Shown: positions 33,548 to 49,778 of the stretch, one piece after another
Position numbering within the stretch: the first letter of the stretch is position 1
Layout: each line of letters opens with the position of its first letter
Source: Gordionus sp. m RMFG-2023
Lineage: Eukaryota; Nematomorpha; Gordioida; Chordodea; Parachordodidae
Reading direction: 5' to 3'
DNA: 64,000 nt
Assembly: GCF_954871325.1 (NCBI RefSeq)
Contig: NC_088775.1
Location: forward strand, 82,809,561-82,873,560
Notes under the pieces: generated by a model
Told to the model about the DNA's origin: nothing
What the model saw: only the letters and a program-made list of their open reading frames with translations
The model's database searches: none
Position numbers and translations under genes: made by a program

Positions 33548-36500
33548 TGATTTATACAAATGGTTGATATAATTAATATTAAATATCAAAATTCTTTGCT
33601 ACTTATACACTTACTTTTTAATAAGGAGTTTATCAATAATATGTTTTTATTTTTAAATATATCGGAAACCATAAATTTGTTGCCTTTTGAAAGTTTCTGG
33701 CTGATAATATTTCCATCGGATCTCTATTTCTCTAAGGAAATTCTTAAGACTCTCTAATTATATTATAAGTATAACTCATTTAGCAAGTTCAGACCTTTTT
33801 CAAAAAACCAGAGAACCAGACTAATTGACATTTCTATATTTATTTAACGTAGCATTTTTAAATTTTTATAATCACTTGCTACTTATGGAATTTCGTATTT
33901 TATTAAAAATATAGGGAATTTAATATACTCATTTTTTTAATAATTAAATTAAGTCGATTTTTAGAAAAATTGAAATTCTAATATTTAACAGAAAATATTT
34001 AAGACACTCATTTATTTTTATTTATTTAAAAATGGGCTAGACGTGTCCCCAGTATGTTGATCTATAGCCAGATGCAAATTTTTTAGTAATTATAAATTAT
34101 AATGCAAAACACAAAGCATACCATGAGATCCATAAAAATTATTAAAATAATTAATCTATCCTTTTTTTTCTTGTATAACACCTAAGATAAACGCCATTGT
34201 TTATTTCTTTCTATATTAAGAAACATATTTTACCAATTTTTCTTTCAAGTTAAGATTCAACTTGATATTTTCGGTATATGGAACCCGTATTTTGAAGTCT
34301 CTTTAAAGCTTGTGAACTGAATGAATATTCCACTTTTTCAGAATTCAGGAATTAAACTTCATTCCAATTTTTTTTTCTCATGGTATAATTTTATCATTAT
34401 CAGATCTTCTCTTGATAAAATACTTAATTCACAAAATTATCGCATGTTTATATTGTTAGTGGCATTTAATAATGAGATTTGTTTGATAATACCGAAATAT
34501 TTTGTGTTATAGTTTATTATATATTAAATCATTAATTGAGCTCGTTTTATTAAATATTAAATTTGATTTTGTCGGAAATGCATTTCAATATGGGTAGAAT
34601 ACTATAAATTTCAGAAGATTTTATATTGAACTTTCGAAGAAATTTTAATTTACATTAAAAATATTTTTGAAAAATTATGAAAAAATATTAAAGTTTCTTC
34701 ATAAGCGTGTCATAAAATTGTCTGAAATTTATAAGTAGTGTTATTAGCCTAAAAATCGGGTAAACCAAATTAGGTTTAACTGAAAAATCGCCTAATACTA
34801 ATAGACAAAAAGTAGGGACTAGGAGCTCGGAAAATCGCCCGTCTACGTTACGCAACATAAAGCCTAGCCTTGATGATTATTTTTTCATATTTATTTATAT
34901 TGTTTATATATAATTATTTTATATATATTTATTAAGTAGCGATATTAATGAGACGATTATCCGAGCCCTTAGCCGATGTGACTAATTAGTTTTCACCTAT
35001 TTTTATGCCAAGCCGTTATGGAATTGGCTAAACTTAACCAATTACGCAACATTAAGGAGGGTATTCTGCACTTATTGGAGTTAATAAAACGTATTCAATT
35101 AATGATTTAAAAAAAAATAAAACAATACCCACCAAACTATCGCTTTACCAAAATTAAGTTTAGTTAAAAGATCACTAAAATAATGTCTAATATTCACGTG
35201 GGCAGGGAATACCAGGGCTGGTTGGGTCAATTTCTGTCAAAATCATCAAAGGTCCGAAAATAATTGTATCTGAATTTACAAAATACTAAATGATAATTCA
35301 AATCTTTACTTATAAATTATACATCGATAAAATTTAATATAGTAAACTTTTTTCTCAAAATTGATTTTTGTAGGAAATTTCATATTTCAAGCTGTAAACT
35401 TTTTTTCAGTGCAGAGAAAATGAATCAAAATTTTAAAAATGAAGTTTGGTATAGTTTAGGAAGATCTTCAAATTTTTAAACATTCAGCATTTATATGTGA
35501 TTAAAAATATTTCCTGCCTTTTGAGCCTCGATCAAAATTCGACTTTTAAAATATGGATCCAAAATCAAATGCATTTAATATAGTGGTTTCATGATAAATA
35601 TTTGTTTTATAAGTGCAAATGCCTTTTATTTTTATAGGGTTTATAGCATTTGTATAACCTTCCGAAGTTGACAAAATCTTATTAATTTTGGTTTAGATAG
35701 ACCAAATTTTATCATAATCGATATAATTTTTATTTACATATAGGGATTCTATTTATTGATACCAATTTGTTTAAATATGGTTGGTTCACAGACAAACTTG
35801 TATTTTATCATATGATTATAAGAAACTTTGTAACATGATATACCCAAATTTCTTTCTCATTGTAATATATTTCTTTAGAAAATGTAGAAGCTTGATATTT
35901 GCAGCAAATTGCTTACAATATTTTATTTTACTAACTCTTTTATACTTACTTGGAAGGTATTTCAAATAACTAATTATCAAAAGATTTTACATCACATATT
36001 ATAATACTACCCCCTTATTCCTCCTACCTCCTTCTTCCCCCACTCCCCTCATTTCCTCTAGCATATCAAAATTAGAACAAAGGAATTCCAAATACAAACT
36101 AACACTTTAAATTTGAATACCGATTTTGAGTTATAACTCCTTTGCTCTGTGGTAAACCCCTTCCCCCAATGGTTAAAGGGTCTGTTCGCGAACAACAGTG
36201 TTTGAATGGTTAAGCGTCTTTTTATTATTGGTAGTCGGTCTATAAATTGGGGTATAAATAAGTATAAATATCATGAATATTCTAATTTCTTCGTATTTTA
36301 TTTATTCGAGCTTTGATGTTATGGGTGGAGGGGGGGGGGGGGTTCTTCTTAATAAAGAAATTTTCATGATTAAAGCAATATTCCTATTAACATAACATAA
36401 GGCTTTTCATGACCTACGCTTCCTGAGAAAGATATCCTACTTTGCTAATATATATTTTTATAGAGCCTTACTTTCTATTTTTAAAAGTGAAATCATAAAT

Positions 36501-38050
36501 GATAAGTTCGCTTCAGCTTGATTAATTAGTTTTGATATCCGCCTATGCTTGCTTTTAAAACTTTGTTTTAAATCTTTCTATAAAACCTCCTTTAGTCGAG
36601 AAGAATGCACATTTAAAAAATATGAAGACTTTGAAAATGTAGATATTTTCCGCCTTTCGATTTTTTAGAGTTATACATCTACTCCTTGAAGTAGACAACA
36701 TTGTTTTGCGAGAACAAAGATTGCACTCAATGTAAATATATTATTCCATGAAATTTTATCATCTTTAGAACAAACGATTAATAAAATTTATGACATTCGC
36801 CATAATAAAATATAGCAACTGAACTGAAATAGAAATATACTATAATTTGTTTTAAAAATATCTGAGTTATTTTTAATAAATATATGAGTATATTTAATAT
36901 GTTCTTATAACCATTTTTATACAATTTTGTCTTTAATCATATAACTAGAAAAAAGACTCATCAGGAAGCAAGAACCTAAAGAATCAATTAAGGAAATCAT
37001 CTTTTCCCCAATTTCTGAGTCACAATAGTCGAAATTTCATCATCAGAGATTGCATGTATTTATTTTTAAGCCGTACCTCTTTATTTTTTAGGCCTAAGCA
37101 TGTCCTGCCCCAAATTTAATTGAAAAATATCACATAAGGCATATTTTAAAAATCAATTATTATAAAAATTTATTTCCTCTACCCTAACACTAGAGAAATC
37201 TATTTTATTGCTTAGAATCTTTTTTATATATTTTCAAAAAAATTTCAGGACTAAGTCTGTCTAAAGGTCGATAAATACAAAATTGCAAATTTCATAAGCT
37301 CAATTCCCAATATTGCAGATATATTATTTCACTGTAATCGACATTCGCGATCATTTCGCGCTAAAATATTTGCGGTATTAAATGTAACCCATTTTATGTA
37401 TTTTACTTTTTGTCAAATTCTCCAAAGAAGAAATAAACTTGCCCGTTGCTTGATTTAAAGTTGTATTCATAATTGATAAAAGTTTGTAAAAAATTATTAT
37501 ATATATTATAATCTCAATTTTAATTGTTGATAACTATTATGACATCATTTTACATTTCTTTATTTTTTATCTTGCAAATTATTTCTTTAGTGATTCAGAT
37601 TGTTAATAAATAACTAGGTACCAAGAGAAGGGGAGGGGGGCTTAAATTTATCTTTAATAAAACTCGCCAATTCATATTATTTATAATCTGAGAGTGTGTC
37701 GAAGGGGGGGGTATAAAATTGAGGGAGTGGACTGTGAATAAAAATAAACTAACAGACGGGCGTAAATTATATAACATCTTGTCATAAAACTAGTACATTT
37801 TGACAAAAGTGTCAAACTTTTTCATATTTAGGTTCGGATAGATTAAGGTTACATGAAATTTTTATAAAGATTAAGTTCGGTTCAGGTTAAGGATGCAAAT
37901 TTTCCTTATTTAAAGGTTCATAGAGATTCAGTAATTTTTATACGGGATACTCATTATATAGATTTATGAATTATTTTAATCTTATTTTATGATAAATGTA
38001 GAAGAATAAAAAAATAAATAAAACACTCTTTAATGAGTGTTTTTATTTGT
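33548..38050. other. Gene-poor stretch
   Basis: Short open frames at 33560-33757, 34321-34512 and 35781-35969 are unconvincing. A poly-G tract lies at about 36331-36344. A few ATCGCGAA-type words lie at 37320-37385. At 35200-35235 ACCAGGGCTGG resembles the terminal repeat of the element at 23029-24432. Nothing else was recognised. Confidence 0.4.
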
Positions 38051-38054
38051 ATAA

Positions 38055-38890
38055 GAGGCCTGCATTGGGTGGGTTTTCGGTCCATCCGGTGGGCGCGTGG
38101 GTGGTAAAAAAATTTTAAAAACGGGCAAGCGTACGGGATAAAAAATTTTAAATTGTGGACGGGTTAAAAAATTTAAACAATAGGCGGGAAGGTTAAAAAA
38201 ATTTAAAATCATTTAGGTAAATATTATGAAAAAATTGTTCTTATGAACCATTTTGGATATTAAAAAATTAAAATGTCCTTTTTTGGTATCATAAAAAATA
38301 AATAAACTTTTTGTATATAAAAAAATTAAATTTCCTTTTATGGGAATGTAATAAAACCTTTTTCTTAAATAAATAATCATCTTTGGATATTGAAAATTAA
38401 AATTTCCATTTTTGGGTCTGTATTGTATTATTTTATTTTAGTAATGATTGTTTATCTTTATATTTGCCCTTTTCATTTTCATTTTTTTCTTATATAATAT
38501 ATAAATTTTATTTTTATAACATAATTTAATAAAATAATTTTTAACAAAAATATATTTTTTAATTAAATTTTTATCTAAAAATAATATTATGATTAAAGAA
38601 TATTTATCCAAAAAAAATAAAAAATATTTTTACAAGTTAGAAGAAAATGAATCAGATAAGAATAAATTCAAATCTTCAATGTGGAAACAATTTAAAATTA
38701 TTTTCGATGAAAATGAAAGATTGGATTCGCAGCAATGATTGCGAATTTATCTATAAATAATAATAACAAAAGTGGCACATCTTTCTCCCTGACATCAATG
38801 TTCATCTACAAATTATGAAGATTTGATAATATAAAAAATAACGGGATATTTTCAAAAAAACAATTCTTAATTAAACAAAACGATAAAATT
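38055..38890 (+). mobile_element. hAT fragment, family B terminus plus BED-finger-like N-terminus
   Basis: It begins AGGCCTGCATTGGGTGGG, the family B end seen at 51426, followed by GGGCGGG-type repeats. At 38588-38740 a short frame reads NKFKSSMWKQFKIIFDENER, which resembles the start of BED-type hAT transposases (a W-x2-F pattern). The expected zinc ligands do not follow cleanly. A LINE fragment begins just after it. Confidence 0.5.
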
Positions 38891-38914
38891 GGGTCTAATA
38901 GCCAATTTTGTAGA

Positions 38915-39450
38915 ATATTGTGTTAGAGACATTAGATATTTTTATTAAATTATTATCTATCTTTTTCAGGCTAATTCAAGCCATTCAAGGACCTGGATTT
39001 GTAAATATTTTACAAAGATTTGTCGACTTCGAAACGAAAGCTCACCATCCCTTACATTGCAAATTCTCTCGTTCCATCAATAACATTCTCCTAGCTGCCC
39101 TTAAAAAGTTATTCCATCCACCCTCAAACCAGTGGGCCTTTTAATAAAAACGCCATACGCCCTGATAATACATCCTTTCCCTGGATTAACAGCCTCCCGC
39201 TTACTAGGGACTATACTTGTATCAATTTTGCAGAAAAGTCCAACCTCTCATTTTCTGCCATCAAAAAGGCAGAAATCCTTAAAAAACAAATATGCTGGCC
39301 TCAACAACACTGTTTTCATACCAATCGTTACCTTTACCTTAGGCATGTTCGAAAGTGAGGCCCTCAATTTCATTGAAACCATAGGGAAAAAAATGAGACA
39401 GATCTCAGGGGACTCCAATGAATGGTTTTACCTTCTTTAGCAGATATCCC
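38915..39450 (+). mobile_element. LINE-like RT element, 3' fragment
   Basis: The C-terminal domain of the same RT family: IQGPGFVNILQRFVDFETKA, then RPDNTSFPW and RDYTCINFA in one frame, and AEILKKQICWP in the same frame. Then FIPIVTFTLGMFESEALNF appears in another. The frame shifts at least twice. Confidence 0.7.
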
Positions 39451-41747
39451 TCGAAATCTACCGGTTCAATTTTTTAAGTATATTCATTCTTCTATCTTTA
39501 TTTGTTTTTTTAAATATATTTTTAATTTTAATATTGTTATTTGTATTTAATTTTTTTACATTTTTTTTAAAGTTTTTTTATGATGAAAAAAAAAGAACCA
39601 TTTATAAAGTATCTCTGTCGTGCTCTTTGTTATGCAAAAATGTATCCATTATTTCACATATTCAGATTTAAAGAATTACATTTTTATTTTTATTAAAACG
39701 ATAAATATGAAAAGATAGAATATGCCATGAATAATTTATGAAATTCTTAAAATTACAATATCAATATGACACAATTTGTGTGTAATATTTTTTTAGGGAA
39801 TATCAAACAACATCTTATTTTACTTCCGTCGGGCGTCCATGATTGAAATCCAAGTAAATAAAGAAGAATTTGAACTTAAAAAAATTTACGACAAAAGACT
39901 TTTGACGAATATGATAAAAATTGATTCAACAGCCCTTTAAAAACCAATTTATCTAAGTTACAAAAAAATCATAGCATCGAGGATTCGTGATAGCTTGAAA
40001 AATAAATTAGGTATTATTATTTATGTAAAATATTTTTAGGAAAATGTAAATTATTTGGAATAAATAGCTGAATTGAGCAATATAGGAATTATTTATCTGA
40101 TATTTATACCTTTTTAAATTAATACAATTTTAAATGCAAGAAAGAAAACTTGATGGCTGCAAAGATAGTCTAATTCCCTGCTTGTTTTTATTAAGGTGAA
40201 ATATAATGATATAAATACCTAAAATGCTAATTTTAATCTACTTTGTAAATATATCAAAATAATTATATATGTATATCTTTGTCAATAATTCGATTTTGAT
40301 GGTTGCGAACTTCTGCCTGGAAACTCTATCATAAAAAATAAGATAATTTTGCTTCTATTTTACAATCCCATGACTTAACATTTACCTAGGCTGCAATTTA
40401 AAATATTAAATGTGATGAATTTAAATTTCACTTTCGAATAACTATATTATATCTTACAAATAATAAAAAAACATTCTAAAAAGGTAATTTAATTTCCCAG
40501 TAGGACTGAAAATTTTCAAATAATATATAAATTCCTACAAACAGTGGCGAGGCTCCCTCCTCAATAATTCCAAAAATTAACTTTTTATTCTTTTAAAAAA
40601 CGATTATCTAATAATATAATTTATATTTTAAAACAAATTAGAAATTTTATCCTGCCTTCGTGGCCTAGATTTAAATTTTTCAATGAGAGACTCAAGATAT
40701 GATGGACCTTCAGTAAGTGTATATACATTAAAGGGTAGCTCATATTTAGAGAACTTTGTAGTTCACGTTGCCTTAATATGATATCAGAGGCATTTGTAAT
40801 TAGATACATCAAGAATAGTTTAATAATACTTATATTTAATTAGAATTAATTCGTTTTTTTAATATATATTATAAATAATATCTTTAACTAGATATTTCTA
40901 ATATATTTTTTATAATTTAACATCTTCTCTTTGTAATTTCTTTCCAACACCCAAGAAGAGGGAGCTATTTAACCAATGTTATACCATCGATTCGAATAAT
41001 CAAAATAAAACAAAGAAGATTCTACCCGATTAGATTTATTAAAAGGCAAGAGTCGGTTATACTTTTTTTGAAATTATATTGAGCTATATTTACAGCCCTT
41101 AAATCCTATATATCAAAAAAGGAAAAAGATTTATCAGAGGCTGAAATAATCTGTTGTTGGCTATTACCAACCCACAATTTTTAATGGCAATTCAATGTGT
41201 TTATTTTTTATTTATTTATACATACGATTATATTAAAATATTTCAAATGACTTTGGTTTAAGGAAGGTCAAGAAAGCAGAGGCTAAGATATTAAATGAGT
41301 AAGAGAGAATGCAATTTGATTGGGATTAAAATTTTTAAACCTAATGCAGTTTCCCGACAATCAAATTGCACAAATACTGATGCATCGGCTGTTAAGAATT
41401 ATTATAAAATAAATATTTTTATTCCCCTTATGATACATTTTTATTTAAATTAAGGGAAAGGTTTATTGGCTATAATTTTATTTTAAAAAATTTTTATTTT
41501 ATTTTCCTAGTACAGTCTGAATTGTTGATTATACAGGAAATGCTTGCATACATTTAAAAAATCTCTTCATTTTACTTGGTTGATTTAGAAGTATATTATG
41601 ATATTTCTTTATGATGTATAGTTTTGATATAAAAATATGAGCAGAATTGTGTATTCTTTGAGACAAGAAATTGCTTTGTAATCTTTCCCATGTGTAGTTG
41701 CACTTTGGATTTTTTGTCTAATATTAAAAAATCTTTATTTATTTTAG
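39451..41747. other. Gene-poor stretch
   Basis: No exon or transposon end was recognised. Open frames such as 40621-40812 (minus) lack any family resemblance. Confidence 0.4.
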
Positions 41748-41860
41748 CAGTGGCGTATCCAGGATTTTCTTATAGGGGAGAATTTTTTGGGGGCTTCGCC
41801 CCCAAACCCCTTTTACCCAGCTTTCCCCCGGCCTTCGGCCGTGTCTTATTTAGCTATTCT
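41748..41860 (+). repeat. Transposon-terminus-like repeat, CAGTGGCGTATCCAGG
   Basis: Starts CAGTGGCGTATCCAGGATTT, then GGGGGCTTCGCCCCCAAAC and GGCCTTCGGCC palindromes. The family also occurs at 5783-5845. Ends of this type commonly belong to hAT elements carrying ZMYM1-like transposases, and such a transposase relic lies at 42190-43085, so this may be its left terminus. The right end would be near 43300 but is not convincing. Confidence 0.5.
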
Positions 41861-41993
41861 ATTAAATTATGGATAATTTAATAATAATTATATTTCTATT
41901 TTTAACTATTATTTACTAATTCGTGCTTATGGATAGGATATTACAAGCCTCTTTTTTATTATTTCAAGTTAGGTATATTATATTTAATAAAGC

Positions 41994-42062
41994 TTTTTTA
42001 AATGTAAAGGTTTTTTTAAATGTAAAGGTTTTTTTAAATGTAAAGGTTTTTTTAAATGTAAA
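41994..42062. repeat. Tandem repeat, 18-base unit, four copies
   Basis: The unit TTTTTTAAATGTAAAGGT is repeated almost without change. It lies between the terminus at 41748 and the transposase relic, so may be a subterminal repeat of that element. Confidence 0.85.
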
Positions 42063-42189
42063 GTTGAAATAAAGTGTAATGTCATTTTTTTTATAAAATT
42101 TGCTTTAAAAACTAGCCTCAGCTTAAATTCTCATACAATATAAGTAGAATATAATTTTTTTATTGAAAATACTAATAGTAGTTTAAAAT

Positions 42190-43085
42190 ATTGACTAGAA
42201 AATAATTAAATTAACAAGTTTTTTTAGCTTCTTATCAAATACAAGATTTTTAATTATTTCGTTTGTCGTTGGAACCAAATCTCTGTGTATATTTAACAGA
42301 GCTAACCCATTTAGCCGAGATTCAGTACTTCGTAAATATGTTTTCAACCTTCTCAAGAGAAAAAGTCCTTTCATTCGTACATGATGTAATAGGCAAACAT
42401 GCAAGAATATAAAACAACTTCTAAATATTAGGAAATTGAGCCAAGGTTTCTTTACACCGATTGAGCGCATCAATAGCATGCTCAGGTAAAATAGCTAAAC
42501 GTATAAATATTTGTACCATAATTCGAATTCACTGATTAAATTTATTTCAGTATCAATCTCATAGGAATAAAATTTTTCTAAATATTTAATTTTACCAATA
42601 GTGGCATTAAAAAATGAAGAAGGATCTTTGGGTAATAAAACTTGAAGATTGCTAAAGACTTGTTTTTTATCTAAAACCCGTACTTTTATTTGCGATAAAA
42701 AAGTATCTAAGAATGGGATGAAAATGGATATTTTATAATATTCTTCAGTTGAGCCAATATTTATTTTCATCTCAATAATGGCCTAGGTGCTAGACGAGGT
42801 TTAATTAGTATTATATCATAAAATTTAGCCTTCGATTCAACGTCTAGATAAATATTATGAAAATATTTATCTACATTCATTCTTATTGTATCTACCTGTT
42901 CATGTATATTTTCCGCCAAATCAATAACCTGAACCAAATCTAAATTTGGTTTTTGTAAATTTCTACAAAGTAGTGAGCTAAAAATAATTTATTGATGCAA
43001 CTAGCAGCAATGATAAACTCTGATTGATCAATTGAATTTAATAATGATATCGCTGCTAACGACACATTACTTTTTTCATGCTCAG
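42190..43085 (-). pseudogene. hAT (ZMYM1/DUF4371-type) transposase relic
   Basis: In minus-strand order the relic shows SLLNSIDQSEFIIAASC, LDLVQVIDLAENIHEQVD, EYYKISIFIPFLDTFLSQI, FSNLQVLLPKD and finally LLRRLKTYLRSTESRLNGL followed by ALLNIHRDL. The last two are the signature C-terminus of ZMYM1-like and '52 kDa repressor'-like hAT proteins. Four or more frame changes show that it is inactive. The N-terminal part was not found. Confidence 0.82.
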
Positions 43086-43203
43086 CCTTATTTATAAATT
43101 ATCGTTAGATTTCAATCTCTTTGACTAAATATTTTTACATTTTATTAATATTTTTGAATAATATGTTGGGAAATTGATATTCAAATATTTGTAAAATTTT
43201 GAT

Positions 43204-43330
43204 TAGTGGGGGGGGGGGGAGGGGAGGGGGGGGGAGGAGGGGGGAGAAGGGGGGTAAAATTTTTATTAGCTTAAAATGATATTTATGAAAATAGTCAAAT
43301 TTGCGAGCCCCCCCTCCCCCCCCCCCATTG
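43204..43330. repeat. Poly-G tract facing a poly-C tract
   Basis: At 43206-43255 the strand is almost pure purine with G-runs (G-quadruplex-like). At 43307-43326 it is C-rich. Together they can pair as an imperfect hairpin of about 120 bases. They may be the internal ends of a decayed hAT element. Confidence 0.6.
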
Positions 43331-44504
43331 GTTATTCGCGTGTATTTTAGCTACATTACCCATTAGTACGCACTAATGAAAGATCTTTCTCAATTCAAAA
43401 AGGTTAAAAACCTAATTGAGTAATACAACCAGTGAGAGCCTTTTAAATAGATTAGTCATATTGAATAAAGGGATTATTCTTAGATAAAAATTTAACTCTG
43501 AAACTAGCAAAGTCTCATATTTTCAATATAAACTATATTACACAAATTTTTATTATAACAGATTATTCATTATAACATAAATAATGTATTTATTTTTTAT
43601 ACTATTAATAAAATTTAAGAAATTTTTTTATTTTTTTTCCAATTAATAACATTTTTTTTAAAAAAAGGATTATTTACAATAAAATTTATCCTTTTAGAGT
43701 CTCTAAATAAAATTATATATTTTTTTAAAAAAATCCTTATTTACTATCATAAAGTTCTCTATAAAAGTTTGCTATGCGAAAATTGGTATATACTAATACC
43801 CCCCCCCCCTGGCGTTCTTTTTAAAATTCTACTGGTTTTCAGATATATGTTTTTTAATTGATTTGATCATGCAGCATATAAAATTTTAATGAATCTAACA
43901 ATATCCATCTTTAGAGTATATGCCGGACTCAGTGGATTTGTTAGCCTTTACAATCTTAGGAAGTTCAAAAATTATTTTTAATCACCTAAAATTTAGCTAA
44001 AATTTTCAAAATTACCTCCTTTTTTAAGTATTTTTTTTCAAATCTAAATTTTCACAAGGCTTTTCAAATTTTCCAGGGGCCTCGAGTCCCTATGTGCCTC
44101 CTAGTGACGCTTGATGCCTTGACAAAAGGAATTTCAACCGAGATTCTTATAAATATTATATAGATTATATTTTCCATTTCGAATTTTACATTTTTAATTA
44201 TTAATTTTTAAACTATACTATATTTTATGATTAATTAAATCTTTTATATGATTTTATGACTAATTATTCAAAATAAAACTTAAAATTAAGTCTTTACTAT
44301 GATTATAATGTTTTTACAGGTGTTTTTAAGCATTATGCAATGACATATTCATTGACATTATGTTATTTATATTTATTAACCTATGTCTATGTGGGTAAAT
44401 TTGAAAAAGCATTTCGTAATATATTAACTCTCGCACATTTTTGCAAAAATATTTTTTTATCATTTTCCTATGCTTTTTAAATCTGATATAAATCTTTAAA
44501 ATTA
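43331..44504. other. Upstream flank of the Ral gene
   Basis: A C-run at about 43800 and a repeat segment at 43930-44115 shared with 1310-1460. No exon and no promoter element that can be named. Confidence 0.4.
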
Positions 44505-47554
<3,050 letters not shown>

Positions 47555-49778
47555 CTTGTTAATTACTATATAACCAGCCTATCAGCTTTTCTCTCTTTAT
47601 AAAAAAAAAGCATTGTGTGATATGATACAATATAGATCAAATAATTTCGATGGTTTAAACTTAAATTCACAAAATCTGTTAATTATATTATATTACAACA
47701 ATATACCTATATATAAAAAAGTGCATATATATTTAAAATAAATTTAAAAAATGAATAAACTTATAGGAAATTATATATATATATTTTTTTTATATAACTT
47801 ATAATTTGTTTTCATTTTATCGCACTATTTTAAAAAAAATATCTAGCTCTTCCTTTAAATTTAAAATCAATAAATAATTGTACATATTATAACTATACAT
47901 ACATATTATTTAATTGAAAGTGATTTGTCATACCTTTATATTATTAAGTAATTCAAAATGTAAAAGCCATGTTTATAAAAGGAATGAATTTTATGATCAA
48001 TAATACTAATATCATATTATAGACGTCAACTCAATTTTATCAACGCATTTTTCTTATATTTATTTTTTATTACATTACGTAATTAACTTATTCAATAAAA
48101 AAATATATAAAGTTTGTTAATATCCTATAAATAAATTAAATGTAATATAACATATCTTACTAGTAAATTAAAATAAAAATAATATTCTCTTTTCTTTGAC
48201 ATTATCTTACATATTTAACGCTTTCGGCTTATTCATGCAATTATTTCAACAACAAATGAGATTATTTTGCAGGGGGTTGTGATAATTCTATTATTCAATA
48301 TTATTTTTTTTCAATCTTTGTATCATCATCAAGCAAAATAAAATTGGAAAAAGATAAGATAATATTTTTTTCATTCATATCTAGTGGAATATAGGTTAAT
48401 ACTCTTTCGAGATTAATGATTAAGCAAGAACTTGCACGGCAAGTTCCAGAAAAGGAAAATTTTTACCTTGTCATGGGATAAAAACTAAAAAAACAGGGCC
48501 TTCGATCTAGGTCTCATTTTATAACTAAATGCCATTCTCAACATTTTGAAGTCTATAAATAATTATTTAAGTTTCTTTCACAAATTATTTATAGTTTGAG
48601 ATGATTTTTTTAAACTGAAAATTTTAATTTTTATAACAATTTTTTTATTAAAAAAAAAATTTTACACTGAACTGTTAAATCTTATTTGATATTATTTATA
48701 ATTATATATTTTAAATTCAAAATATTCTAACTTAATTTTTATAGGGTTCTAAAATAACACTATTATACATTATATAAAATATCTTATTGTATAAAAATTT
48801 AAAAATTATGGGCGGAAGATATAAATATGATTGTAGTGTTTTCTAAAAAATAATCATTTTGGCCCAACACAATTTCTACTATACATTTTTCAAAATAACT
48901 TATATGAATGAATCATAAAATTCATGTTGAAATTAATAATTTTAAACAAATCTATATTATTTCTTTTAAAGTTCGCCGCCTAAATATTTTCTTAATATTT
49001 ATATTTTTTTAAGTCAAATAATTTTTCAAAAAAAAAATGATTCTCGCATTTTTACATTATGTGTCTAAAATCGATTTCGTATATTTCAATTCAATAATAA
49101 ATTAATTTATTTTAAAATAAAATTTTTAATTTGCACCTTAAGTCTCATTTAAAATAAAATGATTTCTAAAAAAACTTAAGAATCTATGATATTTAAATAT
49201 GTGTCAATAGCGTCTTTGAGACAATGTAAAGTCTCGCTGAGCCCTGAATTTAATTTATACTTCAACACAGGTTTAAGTCAAATATTACATTTTCATGCGG
49301 TTTTGATAATTTTATAGTTTGGATTTTTAAAATTTGGTTAATTTTGTTTCTCTTTTTTAAAAAAAATTGTTTAAAAGGGGAAATTTAATATATGAAGTTA
49401 AAGAATGTTGAACGATTTCATTCATACGATTTTCTAACCATTTATTAGTAGTTAAAATTAATTTTTATCAGCCTAAGGTTTTATAAAAAAATATAATAAG
49501 GCCCGAATCGGCTTTTCTATTTTACTTGCTTGGGCAAGGTTCTTGCATTTTTGTACAATACTAAATTTATTCAGTTTCCGAAACAGCGACAACTCAGAGA
49601 AAGTAATTTATTCACTGAATTAACTAAAAATCTAATTTATTTTAATAATCTTAATTTATGAATTCTAGAAAATAGGTGTAAATTTGGTGATATAAAAAAA
49701 ATATAATCTAAACTTATTTTATAATTTCTTTAAAAAAAAATACTATAATTATTCCCAAATTTTTTTTCTCCACTAATT
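47555..49778. other. Intergenic between Ral and the SLC1 gene
   Basis: Very AT-rich. No exon or repeat end was recognised. The promoter of the transporter gene must lie at its right edge. Confidence 0.4.

Noticed and set aside
38030-38212. Proline-rich minus-strand frame
   Set aside because: It lies over the GGGCGGG repeats of a hAT terminus and reflects their composition.
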